This document shows positions 15,291-24,361 of a stretch of DNA of 46,349 nucleotides, in pieces (the first letter of the stretch is position 1; each line of letters starts with the position of its first letter). Position numbers and translations under genes: made by a program. The notes under the pieces are model-generated. The model was not told the DNA's origin and ran no database searches. It saw nothing but the letters and a program-made list of their open reading frames with translations. Location of the stretch: assembly GCA_964570895.1 (NCBI GenBank), contig CAZMZD010000012.1, positions 1-46,349 on the forward strand, written 5' to 3'. Source of the DNA: RGIG1918 sp964570895. GTDB taxonomy: Bacteria > Cyanobacteriota > Vampirovibrionia > Gastranaerophilales > Gastranaerophilaceae.

Positions 15291-16331
15291 ATGAAAACAT
15301 TAATGGAACAAGAAATTAACGAAGTTGGGCAAGTTCTTGGAAATATGATTTCTAAGTATATTGTGAACTATTGTATTACAGTTAATTTCCCTTCAAAATT
15401 TAGCAGAATTAAATTTATTGCAAGCGGTTCATCTTTTAATTGTGCCGGCATTGCAGAAAAATTCTTTAGAGATGTGGCTGAATGTGATGCAACTTGCGAA
15501 TATTCAAGCGAATTTTTATCAAATAGAAACCCAAGAATTGATAAAGACACTCTTTATTTCTTTATTTCTCAATCAGGTGAAACATTCGATACTTCAACTG
15601 CATTGGAAACAGTTAAAAAAGCTGGCGGCATGACATTTGCACTCACAAACACCGAAGAATGCAAAATGAACAGCTTGGCAGACACATACTTAAATGTTGA
15701 AGCTGGCAAAGAATGCTCAATCGCGGCAACAAAATCTTTCACAGCTTGCGTTTTTGGCGCTTGGTTATGTGCCCTAAAACTTGCGCAATCAAAATCAATT
15801 GATATTTCAAGCCACATTGAAGGCATTGAAAAATTACCTAGCGCAATTGAAGAAATTATCGCTAATCCTAAACAATTCGAAGTTGTTGCAAACTTCCTTG
15901 CAAAACACAAATCACTTCCAATTGTTGGCTATGATTATTACTTTGCAGCTGCAAGAGAATGCGCACTCAAAACAAAAGAAACAACATTTATTGATGCAAA
16001 TGCTTATGCGCTCGGCGAATTTATGCACGGTCACGTTGCGCTTCTTAACAAAGGCAATGCGATTATCGAAATTTTCACAGATGACATTAACCCATTTGAA
16101 AAGAAAAGCCTTGATAAAATAAAAGCAAATTACAATCCTAAAACAATTGTGATTACAGACTATAAAGGCTATATGGAAAAAGATTACGAACTTACATTCC
16201 CTAAGTTCAAAACTATGATTTTCAAAGTTTTGGCGCTAATTACAATCTTCCAAATGTTGGCACTTAAAACAGCTCTTAAATTAAAAAGAAATGTCGACAC
16301 TCCGGAAGGTCTGGTGAAAGTAGTAACATAA
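15291..16331 (+). CDS. SIS-domain protein, GlmS isomerase-half homologue
   Basis: 346 aa with two SIS phosphosugar-binding domains and no N-terminal glutaminase. FIASGSSFNCAG and FISQSGETFDTSTAL in the first SIS match the sugar-phosphate loop, followed by ECSIAATKSFTA; the second has VGYDYYFAAARECALKTKE and ALGEFMHGH, and the end VDTPEGLVKVVT mirrors the GlmS C-terminus. It may be an ammonia-dependent aminosugar isomerase/deaminase (AgaS- or FrlB-like) or bind a regulator. GTG 15285 is an alternative start; ATG 15291 is preferred, with AGG 5 nt upstream. Ends in a strong terminator. Confidence 0.82.
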   Translation: MKTLMEQEINEVGQVLGNMISKYIVNYCITVNFPSKFSRIKFIASGSSFNCAGIAEKFFRDVAECDATCEYSSEFLSNRNPRIDKDTLYFFISQSGETFDTSTALETVKKAGGMTFALTNTEECKMNSLADTYLNVEAGKECSIAATKSFTACVFGAWLCALKLAQSKSIDISSHIEGIEKLPSAIEEIIANPKQFEVVANFLAKHKSLPIVGYDYYFAAARECALKTKETTFIDANAYALGEFMHGHVALLNKGNAIIEIFTDDINPFEKKSLDKIKANYNPKTIVITDYKGYMEKDYELTFPKFKTMIFKVLALITIFQMLALKTALKLKRNVDTPEGLVKVVT

Positions 16332-16349
16332 GAGTTACAAATATAATTT

Positions 16350-16387
16350 AAAGCCCGCATGTTTAATCTTTGCGGGCTTTTTTAAAT
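16350..16387 (+). terminator. Intrinsic terminator after the SIS gene
   Basis: AAAGCCCGCA and TGCGGGCTTT form a 10-bp stem around an 11-nt loop, followed by TTTTT. It lies between convergent genes and may also slow leftward readthrough from the SNF2 gene. Confidence 0.92.
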
Positions 16388-16437
16388 TTATATTTTGCGC
16401 TTTTTGCGCTCCTTTATTTTTATGCTTTTGCGCTCTA

Positions 16438-19400
16438 TTAATCAATTGAGAAAATATCTTTGATATCGTCGTAAGTTAAAGATTTAACGATGTTTCTGTC
16501 AATTGAAATTACGCTATCAACAAGCGAACGTTTTTTAGATTTGAGTTTTTGGATTTTTTCTTCAACGGTTCCTTTTGTGATAAGCCTATATACGTTAACT
16601 TTTTTCGTTTGCCCGATACGATAAGCACGGTCTGTTGCTTGGTCTTCAACTGCAGGGTTCCACCATGGGTCATAGTGGATAACATAATCTGCGCCTGTGA
16701 GGTTAAGCCCTGTTCCGCCCGCTTTTAAGGAAATTAAGAAAATAGGAATAGTTGGGTCAGAGTTAAAGTTTTCAACAACTTTTTGCCTGTCTTTAGTTTT
16801 CCCTGAAAGATATTCGTGCTTAATTCCTTTGGTTTCAAGCCAATTTTTAATAATATCAAGCATACTTACAAATTGGCTGAATAATAAAATTCTGTGCCCT
16901 TCTGCAATTGTTTGCTCTAATAATTCTTGCAATAGTTCAAATTTGCCTGAATCTGATATGCCAAGTTTTCCTTCTTTGTCGTATAAGCGAGGGTGGCAGC
17001 AGATTTGACGTAGCCTTAAAAGCGCTGAGAATATAGACATTCTCGATTTTTCAAGCCCAACCGTTTCGATTGATTTGAACAATTCTTCTTTGGTTGAGTC
17101 AAACACTTGAAGATACAAGTCTTTTTGATCCGGAGTGAGTTCGCAATATGCAACGGATTCAATTTTATCTGGCAAATCTTTTGCAACGTCGCGTTTCATA
17201 CGACGTAAAATAAACGGATAAATTTGCGTTTTAAGGCGCTTTTGAACCGTTTGATCCTCATGTTCCATAATTGGAGTTACGTATCTGTGGTTGAATTCAT
17301 TCGCGTCAAGCAAAAATCCTGGCATTAGAAAATCGAAAACACTCCAAAGTTCTTCAAGTTTGTTTTCAATCGGCGTGCCGGATAGCGCAAGCCTATGGTC
17401 GGAATTAAGCTCTTTAACCGCTTTTGAAGTTTGACTTTGAGCATTTTTAATGTTTTGCGATTCATCAAGAATAATGTATCTGAATTTATGTTTTTTGAGC
17501 TCTTTAATGTCGCGCCTAATGAGGGCGTAGCTTGTAATTACGATGTCATAATTTTCAATTTCGCTAAATTTTTCTTTTCGCTCTGTTCCGCTTAAACATA
17601 AATAACTCAAATCCGGAGCAAACTTATTAATTTCGTTTTCCCAATTGAAAACAACCGTTGTCGGGCATATAACAAGCGATGGCGCAGCGCCGTTTTCTTC
17701 TTTCGCTCTTTGGAGCATTGTAAGGGTTTGTAGAGTTTTTCCAAGCCCCATATCGTCTGCCAAAATGCCGTTTAAACCGTATCTATACAAGAACCATAAC
17801 CAGCTGTAGCCTTTGTGTTGGTATTCTCTCAAATTTGCAACGGTATTTTTTGGAAGCAAGGTGTTTTCCATGTTTGAAAAAGTTGAAATTTCTTCCCAAA
17901 ACATTCTGAATTTTTCAGACATATTAAGCTCAACTTTTAAATTCTTCATTTCGCTTACAACGCCTGCCCTAAAGGTTTTTACAATATATTTGTTTTCAGA
18001 GTTTTTGTAAACATCATAAGTGTTGAAAGATTTAAGCAGTGTGTAAATATTATCAGAAGGGATTGAAGCTTGCCCTGCGCCTGTGGAATTATAATATTTT
18101 GCACCTTCATACACAAGGGATTGGACTTCTTCAAACTCAATTCTTTTATCGCCCACTCTGCAATAAAGGTCAATTTCAAAAGAATCTTTGCTGTTTGCGG
18201 AAAAATCAATATCGGCAACAACTGCGAGTTCGTCGTGCGCTATTTTATAAAAACTTAAATCATCTTTTTCGATAAATTGCCAATTGTCCCCTGCGTGCGA
18301 AATGTAGTAATTATAAAAATCAATTGCATTTTCTTTTTCAAGCGCCAAATTGTTTGTTTGCATTGGCACAAATTTGCACATTAAAAGCATTTGATAAGCT
18401 TGCGCTTCGTATTTCGCGTCGCGCTTGAGCCAATATAGCAAATCTTTTTTAGGGTCTTTAATTGTGACGTAGGGCGATTTTATTTGTTTTGAATAAGGCA
18501 CTCGAACGCCGTCGTAGTCAAACTCTAAAGAAGCCGTGAGGGATTGGTCATAATCAACGCCCAGCTCAACTATGCATTTTGGGTGCCTTTCAAGGCTTGT
18601 TAATTTTTCCATCTCTTCAGACATTTCGACAGTCATAACTTCTTTGATTTTTGGTAAATCTTCATAGATGAATTTGCCGCCATCTGCGTCTTTTATGTCT
18701 GAAAAGCTTGATTTGATAAGGTTTTGCGGAAGTACGCTAACAGGAGCATTGGTTGGGAAAATGATATCTTTATATCTGCCCCACTTTAATTGACGTGAGA
18801 AATATCTAATTTCTTCAAACGGGTAAATTTCGCCTTCGTCCGGTGTTTGCCAATATAAGAAAAGCATAACGTTTCCGATGTAGGAAATGTTAACCGATAA
18901 TTTTAATTCCCAAATATCTTTTGAAAATTTAAGTTTTTTGTGGGTTTTTGCGTCAATTACATCTTCCATTTTGGCAAGCATTTTGAAAAATTCATCAAAT
19001 TTGTTTATTTGAACATCATACCAGCCTGTTTTTTTATCAATTCTCGAGTCTTTGAGGAGCATTTTAAAAAGCATTGCTTCAAGTTTCTGCGCGTTGTTTA
19101 GTTGAAAATCAGGGTTTTCTTTTTGCGCTGCAATAACTGCTTTAAAAATACCTTCCAAATCCCTTATGATTTTTTTAGTGTTTCTGTCTTGCACTAAAAT
19201 CGAAAAGAAGTTTTGCCTTCTTTTGGGGTTGAAATGGAAAATGTAGCCACCTTGCGGGTTTTCAGTAAATTCAAAATCTTCTTCTAAATTTTCAGGCTGA
19301 ACATCAAACTTTGCCTTTAAAAATTCTTCATACCATTTATTTTTAATTGCAGCTTGCGCAACTGCGACCACGTGTTTGCACCAAGGTTCATTTAACGGGC

Positions 19401-19617
19401 AGTTGCAAGATGGTTCGACCCCTTTTTTGGTGAATTTTAAAGCTGTTTCATAGTGAGATTTAAAATTTCCTTTTACTTTTGCACGGACGATGTTGTTGTG
19501 AAATTTTATTTCAGTGATTTGCCCTTTTTGGAAATATTCAAAACCTCTGCGCCAGCTTCCCGCCGTAGAACAATCTTTTACATATTTATTGTTAAATTTA
19601 AAATAATTATTTTCCAC
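16438..19617 (-). CDS. SNF2-family DNA helicase/translocase with SWIM zinc finger
   Basis: 1059 aa, ATP-driven translocase on double-stranded DNA; bacterial members are linked to transcription recycling or repair, exact role unknown. The N-terminus has a SWIM finger (CNCPLNEPWCKHVVAV). The C-terminal 450 residues hold the SNF2 motor: GILADDMGLGKTLQTL (Walker A), DESQNIKN (box II, DESQ not DEAH), LALSGTPIENKLEELWS, ILRRMKRDVAKDLPDKIE, ISLKAGGTGLNLTGADYV and DQATDRAYRIGQTKKV. GTG 19617 is chosen as start because AGGA is 6 nt upstream; a TTG 33 bp earlier lacks a site. Monocistronic. Confidence 0.93.
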   Translation of the reverse strand: MENNYFKFNNKYVKDCSTAGSWRRGFEYFQKGQITEIKFHNNIVRAKVKGNFKSHYETALKFTKKGVEPSCNCPLNEPWCKHVVAVAQAAIKNKWYEEFLKAKFDVQPENLEEDFEFTENPQGGYIFHFNPKRRQNFFSILVQDRNTKKIIRDLEGIFKAVIAAQKENPDFQLNNAQKLEAMLFKMLLKDSRIDKKTGWYDVQINKFDEFFKMLAKMEDVIDAKTHKKLKFSKDIWELKLSVNISYIGNVMLFLYWQTPDEGEIYPFEEIRYFSRQLKWGRYKDIIFPTNAPVSVLPQNLIKSSFSDIKDADGGKFIYEDLPKIKEVMTVEMSEEMEKLTSLERHPKCIVELGVDYDQSLTASLEFDYDGVRVPYSKQIKSPYVTIKDPKKDLLYWLKRDAKYEAQAYQMLLMCKFVPMQTNNLALEKENAIDFYNYYISHAGDNWQFIEKDDLSFYKIAHDELAVVADIDFSANSKDSFEIDLYCRVGDKRIEFEEVQSLVYEGAKYYNSTGAGQASIPSDNIYTLLKSFNTYDVYKNSENKYIVKTFRAGVVSEMKNLKVELNMSEKFRMFWEEISTFSNMENTLLPKNTVANLREYQHKGYSWLWFLYRYGLNGILADDMGLGKTLQTLTMLQRAKEENGAAPSLVICPTTVVFNWENEINKFAPDLSYLCLSGTERKEKFSEIENYDIVITSYALIRRDIKELKKHKFRYIILDESQNIKNAQSQTSKAVKELNSDHRLALSGTPIENKLEELWSVFDFLMPGFLLDANEFNHRYVTPIMEHEDQTVQKRLKTQIYPFILRRMKRDVAKDLPDKIESVAYCELTPDQKDLYLQVFDSTKEELFKSIETVGLEKSRMSIFSALLRLRQICCHPRLYDKEGKLGISDSGKFELLQELLEQTIAEGHRILLFSQFVSMLDIIKNWLETKGIKHEYLSGKTKDRQKVVENFNSDPTIPIFLISLKAGGTGLNLTGADYVIHYDPWWNPAVEDQATDRAYRIGQTKKVNVYRLITKGTVEEKIQKLKSKKRSLVDSVISIDRNIVKSLTYDDIKDIFSID

Positions 19618-19710
19618 ACAAATTCCTAAAATTAAATTGCTAAATAGCAAATATAGTCTGCTGTGTCAACGAAATTATAATAACATTAAAACTAAAAAAT
19701 GCAAATATTT

Positions 19711-20334
19711 TTAATTATATTTAACAGTTGAAAGCTTCTTAATTCTATTTAGCGGCCAAAAAATTAAACCGGCTCTTCCAATCATTCTTTTTTCAGGCAA
19801 AGTTCCCCAATATCTGCTATCTTGTGAGTTGTCGCGATTGTCGCCCATCATAAAATAATGCCCTTCGGGAATTACGATGGGGCCGCAATTTACTCTATCA
19901 TCACATGGTGTCCATTCCGTGATTGATGAAATATACGGCTCGTTTAATTTTTCGCCGTTTATGTAAACGTAATATTCGCCTGTTTTTTCTTTTTTAATCT
20001 CAAGTGTTTCACTCGGAAGCCCAATTATTCTTTTAATGTACGCTATGTCGTTACAGAAAATGCCTGTATATCTTGCAAAAAGAGAGAAAATATCATTTGA
20101 TAAAACTTCAGCCGGTGGGTAAAAAACAACAATATCCCCCCTTTGCGGCGCTCTGTATATTTTTGTCATTTTCTCAACAAAAACTCTATCTCTTTCAACA
20201 AGCGTTGGGCGCATAGAACCTGATGGTATCCAGCGAAGTTCGCCTATAAAAAACCTGATTAAAATAACCGCAATAAGAACGAATGTAACCGTGTCCCAAG
20301 TTTCTTTCAAAAAAGCTTTGATTTTTTCTTTCAT
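19711..20334 (-). CDS. lepB: Signal peptidase I
   Basis: Membrane serine-lysine protease that removes signal peptides of secreted proteins. 207 aa with one transmembrane helix (about residues 15-31, TVTFVLIAVILIRFFIG). Catalytic Ser40 sits in PSGSMRPTL, and Lys100 in YIKRIIGLPSE; the box MMGDNRDNSQDSRYWG is complete. Last gene of the leftward envelope gene series, 2 bp after the prenyl synthase stop. Confidence 0.96.
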   Translation of the reverse strand: MKEKIKAFLKETWDTVTFVLIAVILIRFFIGELRWIPSGSMRPTLVERDRVFVEKMTKIYRAPQRGDIVVFYPPAEVLSNDIFSLFARYTGIFCNDIAYIKRIIGLPSETLEIKKEKTGEYYVYINGEKLNEPYISSITEWTPCDDRVNCGPIVIPEGHYFMMGDNRDNSQDSRYWGTLPEKRMIGRAGLIFWPLNRIKKLSTVKYN

Positions 20335-20336
20335 AA

Positions 20337-21146
20337 TTATTCTAAATATCCTAAAAATTCAATTAAATATTCTTTGCGTATATGCAAGTCTTGAATTGCG
20401 CATTGTGCTAAATCCGCGTATTTTTTAATGCTACTTTCACATTGTACCTTAATTTCAGAATTTGAAAAACCCTTTGATTTGAGTATATTAGGGAGGGTGT
20501 ATGTGCCGTTTTTGAAATCAGAGTTAGTGCTTTCAAAGTCCGCCGTATCGTTTTTAATTTGAAAGGCTATTCCAAAGTTTTTAGCAAATTCTACAAAACA
20601 TTTTTTTAGCACTTCATCTTCATCTTGAAAGGCTGAATTTAGCGCAAGCTCAAATAACGAAGCAGTTTTTTGGGCGCAAATTTTAATATAATTTTCTTTA
20701 GACAAAACAGCGTTTTTGTTTTGCATTTGAACAAACTCGCCTTGAATAACTTGCATTATATATTCTGAATACAATTCCGTGATTTTTGGCGAATTAAGCT
20801 CGGCTAAAATTTTAAGCACAATGGCTAAAATATAGTCCCCAACTAAAACTGCGCCATGCGAGCCTAAATTTTCAAAAAAACTAACTTTGCCTCTTCTTTG
20901 TTTTGCGCTGTCTAAAATATCATCATGCACAAGTGTTGCAGAGTGTAAAAGTTCAATCGCAAGGGCTAATTTTATATGTTTGCCCTCAAGAGTTCTGCCT
21001 AAAGCTTTGAGAGCTGCAAAAATTAACCTCGGGCGCAAACGTTTAGAAGGAGCAAAGATAAAGTCGCTAATCTCATTGATATAAGCGCAATCTAAGCCTT
21101 TCAAAGTGTTTTTAAGCTCTTTTTCAAATATGATTATTTCTTGCAT
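20337..21146 (-). CDS. Polyprenyl diphosphate synthase
   Basis: All-alpha isoprenyl synthase that extends allylic diphosphates with IPP. 269 aa, shorter than the usual 300-330; the N-terminal helix appears reduced. First Asp-rich motif HDDILDSAKQRRGK is intact; KRLRPRLIF binds IPP. The second motif reads NDTADF instead of DDxxD, so its first Asp is Asn. Small residues before the first DDxxD (HSATLV) fit a longer-chain product such as a quinone tail, but length cannot be assigned. Between M29 peptidase and lepB in the same operon. Confidence 0.85.
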   Translation of the reverse strand: MQEIIIFEKELKNTLKGLDCAYINEISDFIFAPSKRLRPRLIFAALKALGRTLEGKHIKLALAIELLHSATLVHDDILDSAKQRRGKVSFFENLGSHGAVLVGDYILAIVLKILAELNSPKITELYSEYIMQVIQGEFVQMQNKNAVLSKENYIKICAQKTASLFELALNSAFQDEDEVLKKCFVEFAKNFGIAFQIKNDTADFESTNSDFKNGTYTLPNILKSKGFSNSEIKVQCESSIKKYADLAQCAIQDLHIRKEYLIEFLGYLE

Positions 21147-21148
21147 GG

Positions 21149-22255
21149 CTAAATTAAAAACTTGCCGTTTTCATATATTAATTCGTCGTCGGCATAGATT
21201 TTTCCGCCGTTTTTCATGTTTTTAATCATATCCCAATGAAGACCGGAAACATTTTTTCCGCCTGTTTCAGGATAGCTTGAGCCAAATGCTACGTGAATTG
21301 AACCGCCGATTTTTTCGTCGAATAAAATATTGCCTGTAACGTCGACCACTCTTTCGTTTGTGCCAATCGCGCATTCGCCGATAAAGCTTGAACCTTCGTC
21401 CATCGAAAGCATTGAATTTAAAAATTCTTCGCCCGTGTCTGCTTTTGCTTCAACAACCTTACCATCTTTTACGGTGATTTGAACATTTGTTGCTTCGTTT
21501 CCTCTATAAATTTGTGGGAAGTCGAAGAAAATCGTGCCGTTTGCGGAGTCTTCAACAGGGGATGTGAAAATTTCGCCATCCGGAAAATTGTTTATACCAC
21601 AGCATGAAATCCAAGTTCTGCCATCAACGCCAAAAGTGATATCTGTTTTTTCGCCAACGTAGCGAATGGTTTTTGTGCCGTTTAATCTTTCAACAAGCCT
21701 GTCTTGAACTTTGCCAATTTCTCTCCATTTAGCAACAGGGTCGTCTAAATCTAAATAACAAGATTTAACAATAAAATCTTCATATTCTTCAAGGCTCATT
21801 TTTGCTTCTTGTGCAAGAGCGTGCGTTGGATAATCTGCAATAACCCAAGATAACTCGCCTTTTGCAGCTCTATCCAGCATAATGTGAGATAATTCTTTTG
21901 TTGCTGCGGAACGTTTTGCAAGTTTTGACATATCTGCTCTTGCCATGTTTTTCACATTTTTTGGGGCGCCAATTGAAATATATTTGTTTGCGGTTTCGTA
22001 TTCCAATTTCGCCATAGGGTCAATGTAGGCAAGCTGCTCGTCAGATGCGTATTTGATGAATGTTTCGTTGATTTCGTCAACGCCGCATTTTATAACAGGG
22101 TGCCCGCCTGCAAGAAGCACTTGTTTGTATAACTCTTTTCCGAGCGGTTGTGCTTCAGGGCTTTCGAGCCTAATTATAACTAAATCGCCTTTTTGAACAT
22201 TTGTTGAATATTCGACCAAGACTTTTGCATAATTTTCTAATGTTTTTCTATCCAT
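21149..22255 (-). CDS. M29-family aminopeptidase (AmpS/PepS-like)
   Basis: 368 aa, the typical length. Thermophilic-metalloprotease family M29, cobalt/zinc exopeptidases that remove N-terminal residues in the cytosol. Landmarks: NYAKVLVEYSTNVQKGDLV at the start, IADYPTHALAQEA in the middle, FTSPVEDSANGTIFFDFP, GECAIGTNERV (metal-binding Glu) and SGLHWDMIKN near the end. It starts 2 bp after the lpxA stop. Role in the envelope operon is probably incidental. Confidence 0.9.
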   Translation of the reverse strand: MDRKTLENYAKVLVEYSTNVQKGDLVIIRLESPEAQPLGKELYKQVLLAGGHPVIKCGVDEINETFIKYASDEQLAYIDPMAKLEYETANKYISIGAPKNVKNMARADMSKLAKRSAATKELSHIMLDRAAKGELSWVIADYPTHALAQEAKMSLEEYEDFIVKSCYLDLDDPVAKWREIGKVQDRLVERLNGTKTIRYVGEKTDITFGVDGRTWISCCGINNFPDGEIFTSPVEDSANGTIFFDFPQIYRGNEATNVQITVKDGKVVEAKADTGEEFLNSMLSMDEGSSFIGECAIGTNERVVDVTGNILFDEKIGGSIHVAFGSSYPETGGKNVSGLHWDMIKNMKNGGKIYADDELIYENGKFLI

Positions 22256-22257
22256 TT

Positions 22258-23058
22258 TTATTCCTCGGTATTATAGAATGAATTTTTCGAACTTTTAAGG
22301 GCAACCCCTCTTTTTGAAGTTCTGATGAATTCAATCAATTTTTTAACATACTCATTCATTGTAACTGTTTTTTCAATTTCTTCAATTGCCTGAGTTGTAT
22401 TAAGTTGTTCGCTTTTCAAAATTCTAATTGCTGTGTGAAGCGCATCTCTGTCTTCTTTTGAGATATTTCTTCTTCTAAGCCCGATTGCATTAATTCCCAT
22501 AGGAAGCGCAGGTATTCCTTCTGCTTTTACATATGGCGGGATGTCGAGCCTTGCAGCTGAAGCGCCTGAAACAATTGCCATTTCGCCAATTCTTAAGTTT
22601 TGATGGAAAACGCTCATTCCACCAAGGAAAGCTCCGCGCCCAACGTGAGTGTGCCCGCCGATAGTTGCAGCGTTTGCCATAATAACTTCATCTTCTAAAA
22701 CGCAATTGTGCGCAACGTGGGTGTATGCCATAAGCAAACATCTTGCGCCGACTTTTGTAACTTTGCCTTCGCCGGACGCTCTGTTTACTGTGCAGAACTC
22801 GCGAATTTGAGTGCCTTCGCCAATTTCAACGCCTGTTAATTCGTTTTTATATCCTAAATCTTGAGGAAGCCCACCAATTGAGGCAAAAGGAGAAATAACA
22901 GCGCCGGCGCCAATTTTTGCAAATTCAATATGAGCATGCGCGCCGATTTTTACATTGTCCCCGAGTTCAACGTGTTCACCTATTATTGCGTAAGGCCCAA
23001 TTTCAACATTTGCGCCAATTTTAGCGTCTGGGCTAATTATTGCAGTTTTATCTATCAT
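22258..23058 (-). CDS. lpxA: UDP-N-acetylglucosamine acyltransferase
   Basis: First enzyme of lipid A synthesis: transfers a 3-hydroxyacyl chain from ACP to UDP-GlcNAc. 266 aa (E. coli 262). The N-terminal two thirds is a left-handed beta helix of hexapeptide repeats (IGANVEIGPYAIIGEHVELG). The catalytic His is in YTHVAHNCVLEDEVIMAN, and GGMSVFHQNLRIG follows. The C-terminal helical domain (about 195-266) completes the ACP-binding part. 11 bp after fabZ. Confidence 0.96.
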   Translation of the reverse strand: MIDKTAIISPDAKIGANVEIGPYAIIGEHVELGDNVKIGAHAHIEFAKIGAGAVISPFASIGGLPQDLGYKNELTGVEIGEGTQIREFCTVNRASGEGKVTKVGARCLLMAYTHVAHNCVLEDEVIMANAATIGGHTHVGRGAFLGGMSVFHQNLRIGEMAIVSGASAARLDIPPYVKAEGIPALPMGINAIGLRRRNISKEDRDALHTAIRILKSEQLNTTQAIEEIEKTVTMNEYVKKLIEFIRTSKRGVALKSSKNSFYNTEE

Positions 23059-23069
23059 ATTTACCTCTT

Positions 23070-23528
23070 TTATTTTGTTTCTTCTGCATCTACAAGCACT
23101 GCTTTAACAATAGCTTCTGTGCAAAGTTTTCCGTCTACATAAGATTTTGCTTCTGAAACAGCATAAGGACCTCTTAGTTTCATAAGCTTAATTTCCATAT
23201 CCAGCCTATCTCCGGGGCGAACAATATTTTTAAATTTCGCAGACTCAATCCCTGCAAAAAGCGCCAATTTGTTTGCATATTCAGGAAGGCAAAGAAGAAT
23301 TGGAGCAGAACATTGCGCCATTGCTTCAATTTGCAAAACCCCCGGCATTATAGGGTTATTTGGAAAATGCCCTTGAAAAAAGCTATCATTCAAAGTTAAA
23401 TTTTTATAGCCTTTTGAATATTCCCCAGGAACACATTCTGTAATTCTATCAACCAAAAGAAACGGATATCTGTGCGGAATGAGTTTCATTATTTGGATAG
23501 AATCAAAAGAAAGTTTTTCTTTTTCCAT
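23070..23528 (-). CDS. fabZ: 3-hydroxyacyl-ACP dehydratase FabZ
   Basis: Hot-dog fold dehydratase of type II fatty acid synthesis. 152 aa from the ATG at 23528, which has AGGAG 8 nt upstream and overlaps the lpxC stop by one base (TAATG); the frame is open 10 codons further. Catalytic His in LIPHRYPFLLVDRI and the Glu-bearing helix GHFPNNPIMPGVLQIEAMAQ are intact. Its place between lpxC and lpxA matches the classical lipid A cluster, balancing hydroxyacyl-ACP use between membrane lipids and lipid A. Confidence 0.96.
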   Translation of the reverse strand: MEKEKLSFDSIQIMKLIPHRYPFLLVDRITECVPGEYSKGYKNLTLNDSFFQGHFPNNPIMPGVLQIEAMAQCSAPILLCLPEYANKLALFAGIESAKFKNIVRPGDRLDMEIKLMKLRGPYAVSEAKSYVDGKLCTEAIVKAVLVDAEETK

Positions 23529-24361
23529 TATAGCTGCTCCTTTAAAATTTTTGCGCATTCAACATGGAGCGCGTGCCCTGCTTCTTTAACCAAAATTTTG
23601 GCATTTAAGTTTAGCGGGTTCACTCCTGTTAAATATAAGTCGCCAATTATATCTAGAATTTTGTGTTTTGCAGGTTCAAATTCTGACCTGAGCGCAGTTG
23701 TGTATGTGCCATCGTCTTTTAAACCAACAGTGTTTTCAATTGTAACGCCTTTTGAGAAGCCCATTTTTTGGTACGTTTCAAGATCTCTTAAATAGCCAAA
23801 AGTTCTTGCTCCAATAATTTCTTCAAGGTTTTCAGTTTGATTTAGAGTTGCAAACCTGTTTTTTAAGTCTACATGGTCAAAGTTCACTGCGTATGTGATA
23901 TCTGTTTCAGCTTCGCTTGGAATAAGAACGATAGAACTTTTCCCTTTTACAAAATTTATAGGGCGCGAAAGCGAGATTTTTGGAAGCGCTTCGCCCACCA
24001 CTCCAATTTCTCTAAATTTTTCAACCCAAGGAAGAGCGGAACCGTCTAAAATTGGGACTTCAACGGTCGGGGTTTTGAAATATACGTCAAGCGCTTCAAT
24101 TTCACAAATTGCGCAGGCTGCCATAAAATGCTCAATTAGAGCAACCGTTGCAAGTTTATTTCCTTTTTGAAGTTCTTGTGGATTTGCAATCACAACGCAG
24201 TGTTCGCAAGAAACAACATTTTCGCAACTTGCAAGAATTGTTGTGCCACCATTATGAAATTTAATTCCTTTTTCGTTTGACGGACATATTTCAAGTGTTG
24301 TGTCAACTCCTGACATTAAGCCAATGCCGGATATTTCAAATTTAGATTTTAGCGTCTTCAT
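23528..24361 (-). CDS. lpxC: UDP-3-O-acyl-N-acetylglucosamine deacetylase
   Basis: Zinc amidase, the committed step of lipid A synthesis. 277 aa, slightly short of the usual 300. Zinc ligands: His in LIEHFMAACAI and the His/Asp pair in AKHKILDIIGDLYLTG. DGSALPWVEKF and GARTFGYLRDLE are family motifs, and GHALHVECAKIL holds the C-terminal catalytic His. Start overlaps the lpxD 3' end by 20 bp. Confidence 0.95.
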   Translation of the reverse strand: MKTLKSKFEISGIGLMSGVDTTLEICPSNEKGIKFHNGGTTILASCENVVSCEHCVVIANPQELQKGNKLATVALIEHFMAACAICEIEALDVYFKTPTVEVPILDGSALPWVEKFREIGVVGEALPKISLSRPINFVKGKSSIVLIPSEAETDITYAVNFDHVDLKNRFATLNQTENLEEIIGARTFGYLRDLETYQKMGFSKGVTIENTVGLKDDGTYTTALRSEFEPAKHKILDIIGDLYLTGVNPLNLNAKILVKEAGHALHVECAKILKEQL

